Position numbers and translations under genes: made by a program
Notes under the pieces: generated by a model
The model's database searches: none
Told to the model about the DNA's origin: nothing
What the model saw: the letters and a program-made list of their open reading frames with translations, nothing else
Origin: Aestuariivirga litoralis
Lineage (GTDB): Bacteria > Pseudomonadota > Alphaproteobacteria > Rhizobiales > Aestuariivirgaceae
Length of the DNA: 64,000 nt
Direction of reading: 5' to 3'
Assembly: GCF_003234965.1 (NCBI RefSeq)
Contig: NZ_QKVK01000004.1
Span: forward strand, 62,001-126,000
Shown here: piece after piece, positions 26,169 to 35,507 of the stretch
Layout of the letters: each line of letters begins with the position of its first letter
Numbering within the stretch: position 1 is the first letter of the stretch

Positions 26169-26837
26169 ATGACCGATTACACCGCCGCCCGCCTCAACAT
26201 GGTCGAATCGCAGGTCCGCCCCAACGGTATCACCGACCGGCGGATCATCGCGGCGATCGAGGCGGTGGCGCGCGAGGACTTCGTGCCGGAGAGCCGGCGC
26301 CCGCTCGCCTACATGGACGAGGACGTGGCGCTCGACCCGTCCGACCGGGCGCAGGGGCCACGCGCCCTGATCGAGGTGATGGCCTTCGCGCGCATGCTGC
26401 AGCAGGCCGCCATCAAGCCCACCGACAAGGTGCTGATCGTCGGGGCGGAAACGGGCTATGGCGCCGCCGTGGTGAGCCAGATCGCCGCTTCCGTGGTGGC
26501 ACTGGAATGCGACCCTGGCCTTGCCGCGCGGGCGAAGTCCAACCTTGCCGGCGCAGCCAACGTGAAGGTGGTCGAGGGGCCGCTGGCCGGTGGTGCTGCC
26601 GCCGAACAGCCGTTCGACGTGATCCTGCTCGAGGGCCGTGCCGAGGCGGTGCCGCAGGCGCTGATCGACCAGCTGGCCGATGGCGGACGCCTGATCGGCG
26701 TGGTGGGGGAACGGGAAACCTCGCATGCCTGCGTCTATTCGAGGTCGGGTGCCGCGGTTGCGGTGCGCCAGGTGTTCGATGCCTCGGTCGCGGCCCTGCC
26801 GGGATTGAAGATGAAACGGCCCGCCTTCGTGTTCTGA
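26169..26837 (+). CDS. protein-L-isoaspartate O-methyltransferase family protein
   Basis: This 222-residue SAM-dependent enzyme of the PCMT family would repair isoaspartyl residues. NMVESQVRPNGITDRRIIAAIEAVAREDFVPE is the usual N-terminal helix. KVLIVGAETGYGAAVVSQIA is the SAM loop, modified from the canonical VLEIGTGSGYQAAV. This divergent branch always seems to precede TolC in alphaproteobacteria. AGGA lies five bases before the second of two adjacent ATGs (26166, 26169), so 26169 is chosen; a GTG at 26142 lacks a ribosome site. Confidence 0.88.
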   Translation: MTDYTAARLNMVESQVRPNGITDRRIIAAIEAVAREDFVPESRRPLAYMDEDVALDPSDRAQGPRALIEVMAFARMLQQAAIKPTDKVLIVGAETGYGAAVVSQIAASVVALECDPGLAARAKSNLAGAANVKVVEGPLAGGAAAEQPFDVILLEGRAEAVPQALIDQLADGGRLIGVVGERETSHACVYSRSGAAVAVRQVFDASVAALPGLKMKRPAFVF

Positions 26838-26901
26838 GGCGGGATCCTGCTGGGGTAAGTGGCGCGGTTGACGGGCGTCAGGGTTTTGGAGTGGTGGACA
26901 G

Positions 26902-28305
26902 ATGACACGTAACCGGCTGCGGGCCTTCCTTTCTGGCGTGGCGATTTCCGCCGCGGTGGCGATGCTGGGCGCACCCGCCAACGCCGACACGCTGTTCGGC
27001 GCGATGGAGAAGGCCTACGTCACCAACCCCACGCTGAACGCTGCCCGCGCCGGCCAGCGCGCCACCGACGAACTGGTGCCGCAGGCGCTGTCCGGCTGGC
27101 GGCCGACGGTGGGGGTGCAGGCAGAGGTGGACCGCACACGCACCTCGGCGCAGGACGTGCTGATCCCGACAACGGGCGACATCGACTCCCTCGCCGTCAA
27201 CAACGCCACGGGCGGCAGCGTCAGCATTCAGCTGGCCCAGCCGCTGTTCCGTGGCTTCGGGACCGTCAACAGCACCAAGGCCGCCGAGGCGCGCGTCGAC
27301 GCCGGCAAGCAGAACCTGCTGGGCACCGAGCAGCAGGTGCTGTTCGATGTGGTGCAGGCCTACATGGATGTCTATGCCGGCCGCCAGTTCGTGATGCTGC
27401 GCCGCCAGGACGTTGCGGCGCTTCAGGCCCAGGTGAAGGCGGCCCGTGACCGTTTCGCGGTGGGCGAGATCACCCGCACCGACGTGGCGCAAGCCCAGGC
27501 CCGGCTGGCGGAAGCCCAGACCTTCCTCGTCAATTCGCAGACCGAACTGGCGCGGGCGGTGGCCTCCTATGTTCAGCTCATCGGCAATGAGCCGGGCAAG
27601 CTGAGTTACCCCAAGGTGGTGAACGTACCGAAGTCGCTGAAGTCGGCGCTCGACACCGCGGGTGAGATCAATCCGCAGCTGCTGGCGCAGGCCTTCGTCG
27701 AATCGGCGCGCAACAGCGACATCAAGGTGGCCTTCTCCAACCTGCTGCCGAGCGCCGACCTGGTGGTCTCTGGGTCGGCTGCAAATGACGACTTCAGCAT
27801 CTCGCGCAACGAGACGAGCGTTGCACAGCTGAGCGCCCAGCTGTCCATCCCGCTCTACGAAGGCGGCCTTGTCTATTCGCAGGTGCGCCAGGCCAAGCAG
27901 CTGGCGAGCCAGAGCCGCATCCAGGTGATCGAGGTGGCGCGCGCCGTGCGCCAGGCGGTGGCCTCGTCGTGGAATGCCTATGTGGGGCTGGCGCAGATCA
28001 TCAAGAACACCCGCACGCAGGTGTCTGCCGCCCAGCTGGCCTTGCAGGGTGTTCAGGCCGAATACCAGGCGGGAACCCGCACCACGCTCGACGTGCTGGA
28101 CGCCCAGCGCGACCTCGTCCAGGCACAGGTGCTGCAGGTGACGGCGGAGCGCAACCGCGTGGTGACCGGCTACCAGCTGCTCGCTGCCATCGGCCACCTG
28201 ACGGCGGAGGAGGTTGGCCTCAAGGTGCCAATCTACGATCCGGACGCCAACTACCAGAGGGTCCGCAACAAATGGATCGGCACCGACGTCAAAACCGTTG
28301 AATAG
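26902..28305 (+). CDS. tolC: TolC family outer membrane efflux protein
   Basis: This 467-residue protein has a signal peptide ending at NAD (about residue 28). Two OEP repeats follow: residues about 30-235 with GYLPTV-like GWRPTVGVQAEVDRT, and about 245-440 with VAFSNLLPSADLVVSG. The TolC hallmarks LFRGFGTVNS, YEGGLVYSQVRQAKQL and FEVGTRT-like YQAGTRTTLDVLDAQRDL are present. It should form the trimeric outer-membrane channel of type I secretion and RND efflux systems. No partner pump is in the window. Confidence 0.95.
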   Translation: MTRNRLRAFLSGVAISAAVAMLGAPANADTLFGAMEKAYVTNPTLNAARAGQRATDELVPQALSGWRPTVGVQAEVDRTRTSAQDVLIPTTGDIDSLAVNNATGGSVSIQLAQPLFRGFGTVNSTKAAEARVDAGKQNLLGTEQQVLFDVVQAYMDVYAGRQFVMLRRQDVAALQAQVKAARDRFAVGEITRTDVAQAQARLAEAQTFLVNSQTELARAVASYVQLIGNEPGKLSYPKVVNVPKSLKSALDTAGEINPQLLAQAFVESARNSDIKVAFSNLLPSADLVVSGSAANDDFSISRNETSVAQLSAQLSIPLYEGGLVYSQVRQAKQLASQSRIQVIEVARAVRQAVASSWNAYVGLAQIIKNTRTQVSAAQLALQGVQAEYQAGTRTTLDVLDAQRDLVQAQVLQVTAERNRVVTGYQLLAAIGHLTAEEVGLKVPIYDPDANYQRVRNKWIGTDVKTVE

Positions 28306-28368
28306 ACAGCCCACGGATATCGACAAGACTCGCCGGCTCGCGTAATCCTTTCTGAAGGGTTAAAATTT

Positions 28369-29058
28369 GTGAGCCGTTTCAGGGTGGGCGACGTGACTGC
28401 AGAACCGCGAATGGAAGACCTCCTTGCCTCGATCCGCAAGGCCATCCACGAGGACATCGGGGACGTGCCGCAGGCCGGGCAGGGCAGGCTGCATGCGCCG
28501 CCACCGCCGCCCGCGGCACCCGCCCCGCGGGTGGGAGACGAACTGGCCGCCGCCGCAAGCGAGATCCAGCAGCTGCGCGAGAAGATTTCGCGTGCACGCG
28601 CCGGAAAGCCGCTGCCGCCGGTCGAGCCCGCCCAGCGCGCCGCCAGCCTGACTGCCGCGCTGCAGAACGACACCCCGCGCCGCAACTGGCGCGAACTCGA
28701 ACCGCCGCCGCTGGCACCCCGCCTGCGGGGCAGCGTGATCGAGACCGAAGCGCCCAGGCCGCACCAGCCGCAGGCACCGCGGCATGGGGCCCATGTCAGC
28801 GTTCCGGCGCCCCGCCTGCCGGCCCGCGCCGAGCAGCCGGCCATCCTTTCAGGCAACTCGGCACAGGCGGTGCAGTCGGCCTTCGGCAAGCTCGCCGACT
28901 CGGTGCTGAGCCGGGCCACCAACGAGCGTTCGGTGGAAGAGGTGACGCGTGAACTGCTGCGGGTGATGCTGAAGCAGTGGCTGGATGAGAACCTGCCGGC
29001 CATGGTCGAGCGCATGGTGCGCGAGGAAATCGAGCGCGTGGCCCGCAGCGGGCGCTGA
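28369..29058 (+). CDS. popZ: PopZ-like polar organizing protein (DUF2497)
   Basis: This 229-residue protein has the PopZ layout: a short N-terminal helix (MEDLLASIRKAIHEDIGD, near 15-32), a Pro/Ala-rich disordered linker, and a C-terminal oligomerisation region. The C-terminal region reads FGKLADSVLSRATNERSVEEVTRELLRVMLKQWLDENLPAMVERMVREEIERVAR. In Caulobacter and Rhizobiales PopZ forms polar matrices that anchor the chromosome origin or new-pole proteins. GAAGGG precedes the GTG start; a GTG at 28393 is an alternative. Position between tolC and valS is conserved in the group. Confidence 0.9.
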   Translation: MSRFRVGDVTAEPRMEDLLASIRKAIHEDIGDVPQAGQGRLHAPPPPPAAPAPRVGDELAAAASEIQQLREKISRARAGKPLPPVEPAQRAASLTAALQNDTPRRNWRELEPPPLAPRLRGSVIETEAPRPHQPQAPRHGAHVSVPAPRLPARAEQPAILSGNSAQAVQSAFGKLADSVLSRATNERSVEEVTRELLRVMLKQWLDENLPAMVERMVREEIERVARSGR

Positions 29059-29224
29059 CCGATCTGTCTGCCTGTTTGCCGGCCTGCCTTGAAATCGTCT
29101 TACACTCGCTTTCTAATTGAACTATCTCGGCATTTGACGTAACGTCCGGTTCGTCAACTTTAGCGAGTTTGCAGCGTTTTCCTTAACCCTTGGTCGAATT
29201 TCCCCCACAGCAGGGTGACTGGCA

Positions 29225-29524
29225 ATGACAGCGGCACATGTTTTTCCCGATGAACGGCGTGCCCATCCGCGCCACCGGGTGTTCAAGTGGGCGAAGGCAG
29301 TCTTCAATGCCCACGGTTCGGTGGTCGACTGCGTGATGCGCGATCTCTCGGCGGGGGGCGCGCGGCTCTCCTGCGCCTCGGCGGCGCAGCTCCCGGAGCA
29401 ATTCCAGCTGCTGTTCGTGGCAGAACGCGAACTGCGTGACGTGCGGGTGGCGTGGCGCAGCCTCACCGAGCTCGGCGTGCAGTTCCTGTCGCCGCCGCGC
29501 AAGGCGTTGCACCTGCTCGTCTAA
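29225..29524 (+). CDS. PilZ domain protein
   Basis: This 99-residue single PilZ domain has the N-terminal arginine motif RRAHPRHRV followed by [13 protein letters not shown], which fits the RxxxR and DxSxxG c-di-GMP-binding motifs. It should act as a c-di-GMP receptor, with an unknown target. The 166-base upstream gap contains TTGACG at 29134-29139, a possible -35, and the inverted hexamers TTGACG/CGTCAA. Confidence 0.85.
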   Translation: MTAAHVFPDERRAHPRHRVFKWAKAVFNAHGSVVDCVMRDLSAGGARLSCASAAQLPEQFQLLFVAERELRDVRVAWRSLTELGVQFLSPPRKALHLLV

Positions 29525-29609
29525 TCGCCCTCTCTCAAGCGTTGCGTGGCCGCGTCGGCTGGTGTTTAAGGCGCACCAACCCTTCACCATCGCTTTGGCC
29601 AGTCGCATC

Positions 29610-32285
29610 ATGCTCGAGAAGACCTTCACGCCCGCCGAAATGGAAGCACGGCTCTATGCCGAATGGGAGGAGCGCGGCTTCTTCAAGCCCGGTGGCAAGC
29701 CCAAGGCGGAACCCTTCACCATCGTGATTCCGCCGCCCAACGTGACGGGCTCTCTGCACATGGGCCATGCGCTCAACAACACGATCCAGGACATTCTCGT
29801 CCGCTTCGAGCGCATGCGCGGCAAGGACGTGCTGTGGCAGCCGGGCACCGACCATGCCGGCATCGCCACCCAGATGGTGGTGGAGCGGCTGCTGCAGAAG
29901 GAAAACAAGACCGACCGGCGGTCGATGGGCCGTGAGGCCTTCCTGGAGCGTGTCTGGGCCTGGAAGGAAGAATCGGGTGGCACCATCTCGCGCCAGCTGC
30001 GCAGGCTCGGCGCCTCATGCGACTGGTCGCGCGAGCGCTTCACCATGGACGAGGGACTGTCGAAGGCCGTGCTCAAGGTCTTCGTGCAGCTCTACAAGGA
30101 AGGCCTGATCTACAAGGACAAGCGCCTTGTGAACTGGGATCCGAAGCTCTTGACCGCCATCTCCGACCTCGAGGTCGTGCAGAAGGAGGTGAAGGGCAAT
30201 CTCTGGCACCTGCGTTATCCCATCGAGGGCAGCGATGAATTCATCGTCGTCGCCACCACGCGGCCGGAAACCATGCTTGGCGACAGCGGCGTTGCCGTGC
30301 ATCCCGAGAACGAGAAGCTCAAGCATCTCATCGGCAAGATGGTGCGCCTGCCGCTGGTCGGCCGCCTGATCCCCATCGTCGGCGACGATTATGCCGACCC
30401 GGAGAAGGGCACCGGTGCCGTCAAGATCACGCCCGCCCATGACTTCAACGACTTCGACGTGGGCAAGCGCAACGAGCTGCGCCAGATCAACGTGCTCGAC
30501 CAGTTCGGCAAGATCCTGATCGCGGGCAACGCCGATTTCCTCGAGGCTGCCGATGTTCCGGCCGAGACCATGGCGCTCAATGGCCTCGACCGCTTCGAGG
30601 CGAGGAAGCGCATCGTCGAGATGTTCGAGGCGCAGGGGCTGCTGGACAAGATCGAGCCGCACACCAACCAGGTGCCGCATGGCGACCGCTCCGACGTCGT
30701 CATCGAGCCGTGGCTGACCGAGCAGTGGTACGTGAATGCCGCCGAGCTCGCCAAGCCCGCCATCGCCGCGGTGGAGAAGGGCGAGACCAGCTTCGTGCCG
30801 AAGAACTGGGAGAAGACCTATTACGAGTGGATGCGCAACATCCAGCCCTGGTGCATTTCGCGCCAGCTGTGGTGGGGCCACCAGATCCCGGCGTGGTATG
30901 CACCCGACGGCACGGTCTTCGTCGAGGAGACGGAAGCGCAGGCCATGGCCGAGGCGGAACGCCACTTCGGCATGCCCGTGAAGCTGACGCGTGACGAGGA
31001 CGTGCTCGACACCTGGTTTTCCTCCGCCCTCTGGCCGTTCTCGACGCTGGGCTGGCCCGAGGAGACGCCGGAGCTGAAGCGCCATTACAAGACGGACGTG
31101 CTCGTCACCGGCTTCGACATCATCTTCTTCTGGGTCGCCCGCATGATGATGATGGGCCTGCACTTCATGAAGGAAGTGCCGTTCCACACCGTCTACATCC
31201 ACGCCCTGGTCCGCGACGAGAAGGGCCAGAAGATGTCGAAGTCCAAGGGCAACGTCATCGACCCGCTTGAGCTGATCGACGCCTATGGTGCGGATGCGCT
31301 GCGCTTCACGCTGGCTGCCATGGCGGCACAGGGCCGCGACATCAAGCTCGCCAAGGCGCGTGTCGAGGGTTACCGCAACTTCGGTACCAAGCTGTGGAAT
31401 GCCGCGCGCTTCGCCGAGATGAACGGCGTCACGCATGACCCGAATTATGATCCGCTCGCCGCGCGCGTGACCGTCAACCGCTGGATCGCGGGCGAGACGG
31501 CGCGCACCGAGGCGAAGGTTCGCCAGGCACTCGACGAATACAAGTTCAATGAGGCGGCAGGGGCCCTCTACCAGTTCGTCTGGAACGTGTTCTGCGACTG
31601 GTATCTCGAGCTGATCAAGCCGATCCTCACCGGCACGGACGAAGCCGCCAAGGCCGAGACGCGCGCCACCACGGCCTGGGTGATCGACCAGATCCTGCTG
31701 CTGCTTCACCCCTTCATGCCCTTCGTGACGGAAGAACTCTGGCAGCAGACGGGCAGCCGCAAGCAGTGGCTGATCGCCTCCGACTGGCCCACCTACAAGG
31801 GCCTCGGCGATGCCAGGGCCGATGCCGAGATGGAGTGGGTGATCCGCTTCATTTCCGAGGTGCGCTCGGTGAGGGCCGAGATGAACGTGCCGGCGGGCGC
31901 CAAGATCGGCTGCGTGCTGGTTTCCGCCAACAGCGAGACGCGCCGCCGGGCCGATGCCTGGGAGAACGAGATCATGCGGCTGGCCCGCCTGTCCTCGATC
32001 GGCTTCGAGGACTCCGTGCCCAAGGCCTCCGCCCAGATCGTTCTTGACGAGGCCACAGTGGCACTGCCGCTCGAGGGCGTCATCGACTTCGCCGCCGAGA
32101 AGGCGCGGCTGGCCAAGGAACTCGAGAAGATCGCCAAGGACAGTGCCGCCATCGACGGCCGCCTCAACAATCCCGGCTTCGTCGCCAAGGCGCCTCCGGA
32201 AGTGCTGGAGGAAAGCCGCGAACGCAAGGCGGAACTGGAGGCGCGCAAGGCCAAGGTGGACGAGGCGCTGGCGCGATTGGGGTAG
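29610..32285 (+). CDS. valS: valyl-tRNA synthetase
   Basis: This 891-residue class Ia synthetase charges tRNA-Val. The HIGH motif is in [13 protein letters not shown] and KMSKS in [17 protein letters not shown]1 editing domain (about 190-390; [10 protein letters not shown]...[16 protein letters not shown]), the anticodon-binding domain and the C-terminal coiled-coil arm (about 825-891) are all present. The open frame runs upstream into the PilZ gene, but ATG 29610 with the family start [16 protein letters not shown] is the plausible start. Confidence 0.97.
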   Translation: MLEKTFTPAEMEARLYAEWEERGFFKPGGKPKAEPFTIVIPPPNVTGSLHMGHALNNTIQDILVRFERMRGKDVLWQPGTDHAGIATQMVVERLLQKENKTDRRSMGREAFLERVWAWKEESGGTISRQLRRLGASCDWSRERFTMDEGLSKAVLKVFVQLYKEGLIYKDKRLVNWDPKLLTAISDLEVVQKEVKGNLWHLRYPIEGSDEFIVVATTRPETMLGDSGVAVHPENEKLKHLIGKMVRLPLVGRLIPIVGDDYADPEKGTGAVKITPAHDFNDFDVGKRNELRQINVLDQFGKILIAGNADFLEAADVPAETMALNGLDRFEARKRIVEMFEAQGLLDKIEPHTNQVPHGDRSDVVIEPWLTEQWYVNAAELAKPAIAAVEKGETSFVPKNWEKTYYEWMRNIQPWCISRQLWWGHQIPAWYAPDGTVFVEETEAQAMAEAERHFGMPVKLTRDEDVLDTWFSSALWPFSTLGWPEETPELKRHYKTDVLVTGFDIIFFWVARMMMMGLHFMKEVPFHTVYIHALVRDEKGQKMSKSKGNVIDPLELIDAYGADALRFTLAAMAAQGRDIKLAKARVEGYRNFGTKLWNAARFAEMNGVTHDPNYDPLAARVTVNRWIAGETARTEAKVRQALDEYKFNEAAGALYQFVWNVFCDWYLELIKPILTGTDEAAKAETRATTAWVIDQILLLLHPFMPFVTEELWQQTGSRKQWLIASDWPTYKGLGDARADAEMEWVIRFISEVRSVRAEMNVPAGAKIGCVLVSANSETRRRADAWENEIMRLARLSSIGFEDSVPKASAQIVLDEATVALPLEGVIDFAAEKARLAKELEKIAKDSAAIDGRLNNPGFVAKAPPEVLEESRERKAELEARKAKVDEALARLG

Positions 32286-32295
32286 GCCTCGCGAC

Positions 32296-32799
32296 ATGAT
32301 CCTGAGCAGCCGGATCGAAACGCCCATCGGCCCTCTCGTGCTTCTCGCGCGGGAGGGCATTTTGCTGATGCTGGAATTCGATGATGGAGGCCCGCGCATC
32401 AAGCGCGAGATGACGGCGCGCTTCGGGAGCGTGGAGCATCAGCCCACGGAGGATCCCTTCGGCCTTGCCTCACGCGTGCGGGCCTATTTCGCGGGCGATC
32501 TCCCGGCCATAGACGGCATCGAGACCGATGGTGGGGGAACGGAGTTCCAGCGCCGTGTCTGGGCGGAGCTCAGGCGCATTCCGACGAGCGTCACGATCTC
32601 CTATGGCGAGTTGGCCCGGCGTCTGGGCGACGTCAAGGCCACGCGCGCGGTTGGCCTTGCCAATGGCCGCAATCCCATCGCCGTCGTCGTGCCTTGCCAC
32701 AGGGTGATCGGGGCGGATGGATCGCTGACCGGCTATGGCGGCGGGGTTGACCGCAAGCGCTGGTTGCTGGTGCATGAGGGTGCGCTGCTGGACGTCTGA
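32296..32799 (+). CDS. ogt: methylated-DNA--[protein]-cysteine S-methyltransferase
   Basis: This 167-residue DNA-repair protein removes O6-alkyl groups from guanine by transfer to its own cysteine. The active-site motif is VVVPCHRVIG, preceded by the HTH-like ISYGELARRLGDVKATRAVGLANGRNPIA containing the arginine finger. The N-terminal domain is the short Ogt type, without an Ada regulatory domain. It starts 11 bases after valS and may be co-transcribed. Confidence 0.95.
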   Translation: MILSSRIETPIGPLVLLAREGILLMLEFDDGGPRIKREMTARFGSVEHQPTEDPFGLASRVRAYFAGDLPAIDGIETDGGGTEFQRRVWAELRRIPTSVTISYGELARRLGDVKATRAVGLANGRNPIAVVVPCHRVIGADGSLTGYGGGVDRKRWLLVHEGALLDV

Positions 32800-32895
32800 C
32801 CGCCGGCGCGCTGCCTTGCGGCATTCACCAATATCCCACGCCTTGTGCTTCGCCTAAGAGCCCGGTGGAAGCGACCAACACGGGACATCCTCAAC

Positions 32896-33105
32896 ATGCG
32901 CAGAGTTCAGCTTGCCGCCATCGCGGCCGTTTCGGCCTTCACCTTCATGGCGTCACCGGCCGAGGCCGTGGTCTATTGCAAATATGTCGGCGTGCCGAAG
33001 GGGTGTGTTGCCAAGCCGGGTGTCGTCTACCGCCCGGCCCCGGTGGCGGGCGTCAACACGCCCGTCAATCGCGGCGGCCCGGTGAACCGGGTGGGGCGGC
33101 GCTGA
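32896..33105 (+). CDS. small secreted hypothetical protein
   Basis: This 69-residue protein has a signal peptide (AAIAAVSAFTFMASPAEA) and a mature part of about 45 residues, VVYCKYVGVPKGCVAKPGVVYRP. Two cysteines are positioned for one disulfide. Similar short CKYVGVPKGC proteins occur widely in Rhizobiales and have no known function. It is followed by a strong hairpin terminator. Confidence 0.75.
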   Translation: MRRVQLAAIAAVSAFTFMASPAEAVVYCKYVGVPKGCVAKPGVVYRPAPVAGVNTPVNRGGPVNRVGRR

Positions 33106-33116
33106 GCCACAGGAAA

Positions 33117-33139
33117 AGGGCGGCCCCTGCGGCCGCCCT
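33117..33139. terminator. bidirectional terminator between convergent genes
   Basis: AGGGCGGCC and GGCCGCCCT form a perfect nine-base stem around CCTGC. It is flanked by AAAA on the left and CTTTC on the right, so it can stop transcripts from both the small secreted protein gene and the DUF1254 gene. Confidence 0.8.
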
Positions 33140-33145
33140 CTTTCG

Positions 33146-34657
33146 TCAGGGAACGAGTTCGAAATCGCCCGGTTTCCAGCTCTTGTCGAACCACGGCTCC
33201 AGCGGACCATAGAGCCGGAGCAGCGTGTTCCAGCCCTTGCCGGGCATGGTCTGCACCCAGTTGCCCTCATGGCCCTTGGGCGGGGTGGGGCCGAACCAGA
33301 CGGTGGCGGACCCGTCGTCGTTCATCTTCAGATCCTTTGACGTGCTGTCGACGCCGGCCAGCTTCTGGTCGGTTTCGAGGAGCGAGCGCGTCTGGTTGGA
33401 GTAGACGGTGAAGGACCAGAAATTGTTCATCGGGATGGGGCCGGGGAGCGTGATCTTGTAGGTCTTTGAGCCGTCGAGATAATTGCCGTCCTTGTCGCGG
33501 AAGGCCGCGGCATAGGCCGAGCCCGTGCCGGGCTTCGCATCCGCCATCGCGGGCGTGATGCCGGTGGCATAGTAGAAGAAGGTCGAGCGCACGTTGAGCA
33601 TCAGCTCCGCGCCGTCCATGAACAGGTAGCTGCCGCCGACGAAGGGCGTGATCCACTGGCGGTCCGGATAGATGAAGACGCGCTTGTCCGATGGCACCCA
33701 GAGGAACGAGCGCGCGGCGGCATTGCCGAGCGCCACGGCATCGGTGAGGATCTTGGTCGTCCGGTCATCGGGGTTGAAGGGCTGGCCCTTCCTGATGCCG
33801 ATGGCGGAGAACAGGCCGACGGTTTCCGGCTCGACGAAATCGGCGGGCTCGTTCTGCACCACCTTGTCGAGTTCGCTGAAGAACTCGAACGTGTTGCCGC
33901 TGATGGTGTTGAACTGCTGGCCCGAGGTGTTGACGAAGGTGGTGGCGGGCGGCTTGGCGAAATCGGCCAGGGGATAGACCTTCGCCGTGGCCTTGGCGGC
34001 ATCGACCGCGCCCTTCAGGTCCCCGTCCTTCACGAAGATGCGGTAGAACATGACCAGACGGTTGGTCCTTGGCTTCACCACGTGGAAACCGAAGGGCGGG
34101 ACCGGACCCTCATAGCCGGGCGGCAGGAAGAGGTAGCGCCCGCCGCGTCCCTGGTCAGGTCCGGTCAGGCCCAGATCGGTGACCCAGCGGAAATAGGCAT
34201 CGTCTACCGGCCCGAGCACGCCGGGGGGCACCTCGACCACCATGGGACCGGCATTGAGATTGAGGCAGCTGAAGACATAGGGCGTGGTCGTGTTGGGGGT
34301 GAGGAAGAGCGTGCGCGCGTCCATCAGGTCTTCGGTGATGCCGATGCCCTGGTTCTCCTTGACGCCCGCGGAGTCGAGGCCGTTGCAGATCGCCCAGACC
34401 GAGGTGGCGGGCATGCCCTTCATGAAGCTCTCGATGCCGCGGCCGAGGAGGAGCTGGTCGAGCGCCAGCTGCACCGTCTTGTCATCCGGGGCGCCGTCCT
34501 TGAAGTGGAGCGTGCCGACGCTGGTTTCGACCTTGTCGGGCGTGAGGATCGATGGCGGTGGATTGGCCTGGAACTTGGGCGCGTCTGCCATGGCGCTCGC
34601 CGCAGCCATGCTCATGAGGGCTGCGGTGGCCAGAAGCTTCAATCCTGCACGTACCAT
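33146..34657 (-). CDS. DUF1254/DUF1214 domain exported protein
   Basis: This 503-residue exported protein has a signal peptide (cleavage after AMA, near residue 24). An N-terminal DUF1254 domain (about 80-210; TEDLMDARTLFLTPNTTTPYVF...MVVEVPPG) is followed by a C-terminal DUF1214 domain (about 380-490; LPGPIPMNNFWSFTVYSNQTRSLLET...WVQTMPGKGWNTLLRLYGPLEPWFD). The family is widespread and its function is essentially unknown; many members are induced or found near stress genes. It is monocistronic, between the terminator and the end of the cobalamin operon. Confidence 0.9.
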   Translation of the reverse strand: MVRAGLKLLATAALMSMAAASAMADAPKFQANPPPSILTPDKVETSVGTLHFKDGAPDDKTVQLALDQLLLGRGIESFMKGMPATSVWAICNGLDSAGVKENQGIGITEDLMDARTLFLTPNTTTPYVFSCLNLNAGPMVVEVPPGVLGPVDDAYFRWVTDLGLTGPDQGRGGRYLFLPPGYEGPVPPFGFHVVKPRTNRLVMFYRIFVKDGDLKGAVDAAKATAKVYPLADFAKPPATTFVNTSGQQFNTISGNTFEFFSELDKVVQNEPADFVEPETVGLFSAIGIRKGQPFNPDDRTTKILTDAVALGNAAARSFLWVPSDKRVFIYPDRQWITPFVGGSYLFMDGAELMLNVRSTFFYYATGITPAMADAKPGTGSAYAAAFRDKDGNYLDGSKTYKITLPGPIPMNNFWSFTVYSNQTRSLLETDQKLAGVDSTSKDLKMNDDGSATVWFGPTPPKGHEGNWVQTMPGKGWNTLLRLYGPLEPWFDKSWKPGDFELVP

Positions 34658-34730
34658 GAGTGTCTCCTGTGTGACCGGGAGACAACCGTAACATGCAAAT
34701 CGGATGTCGGAATACCCCTTTCGCGACCGA

Positions 34731-35507
34731 TCAGCCTGCCGCCTTCACCGTCTTTCGGTTGCGCAGCACGTGCTCGTGGGCGCCGTCGTAAAGGGCGGAG
34801 TCGCGGAAGTCATGGGCATCGAGCACGTGCCCGACGAGGATCAGCGCGGTGCGGGTGAGCTTCGCTTCGCGCACCTTCCTGGCGATGGTCGAGAGCGTGC
34901 CACGGATGATCATCTGGTCCGGCCAGGTGATGCGATAGGCGACGACCACCGGGCAGTCGGCGCCATAATGCGGCGTCAGGGCGCGCTCGATGTAGCCGAG
35001 ATTGCGGATCGAGAGGTGGATGGCAAGCGTCGCCTTCGAGCGGCCCAGCTCTTCCAGCATTTCGCCTTCCGGCATGGAGGAGGACTGCATGGCGGTGCGG
35101 GTGAGGATCACCGTCTGTGCGATCTCGGGCAGCGTGAACTCGGTCTTGAGTTCGGCGGCGGCCGCCGCGAAGGCGGGAACGCCCGGCGTCACGTCGTAAG
35201 GAATACCGAGCTTCTCGAGGCGGCGGATCTGCTCGGCGATGGCGCCATAGAGCGAGGGATCGCCCGAGTGGACGCGCGCCACGTCATGGCCCCTGGCATG
35301 GGCGTCCGCGATCTCGGCGATGATTTCGTCGAGCGTCAAGGGAGCGGTGTCGATGACGCGCGCACCCTCCGGTGCCGCCTTGACGATCTCCTCCGGCACC
35401 AGCGAACCGGCATAGAGGCAGACGGGGCAGGACTGGATGCGCTTCAGCCCGCGCACCGTGATCAAGTCGGGTGCGCCGGGGCCGGCGCCGATGAAGTGGA
35501 CGGTCAT
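34731..35507 (-). CDS. cobM: precorrin-4 C11-methyltransferase
   Basis: This 258-residue SAM-dependent tetrapyrrole methylase methylates C11 of the corrin ring. VHFIGAGPGAPDLITVRGLKRIQ, VCLYAGSLVPEEIV, the VARVHSGDPSLYGAIAEQ loop and YDVTPGVPAFAAAAA are CobM/CbiF markers. ATG 35507 overlaps the cobJ stop by four bases; the longer open frame is a cobJ shadow. It is the last gene of the riboswitch-led operon. Confidence 0.95.
   Translation of the reverse strand: MTVHFIGAGPGAPDLITVRGLKRIQSCPVCLYAGSLVPEEIVKAAPEGARVIDTAPLTLDEIIAEIADAHARGHDVARVHSGDPSLYGAIAEQIRRLEKLGIPYDVTPGVPAFAAAAAELKTEFTLPEIAQTVILTRTAMQSSSMPEGEMLEELGRSKATLAIHLSIRNLGYIERALTPHYGADCPVVVAYRITWPDQMIIRGTLSTIARKVREAKLTRTALILVGHVLDAHDFRDSALYDGAHEHVLRNRKTVKAAG

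Noticed and set aside
30015-32402. Minus-strand open frame of 795 codons opposite valS.
   Set aside because: It is a shadow of valyl-tRNA synthetase, with no motif and no ribosome site.
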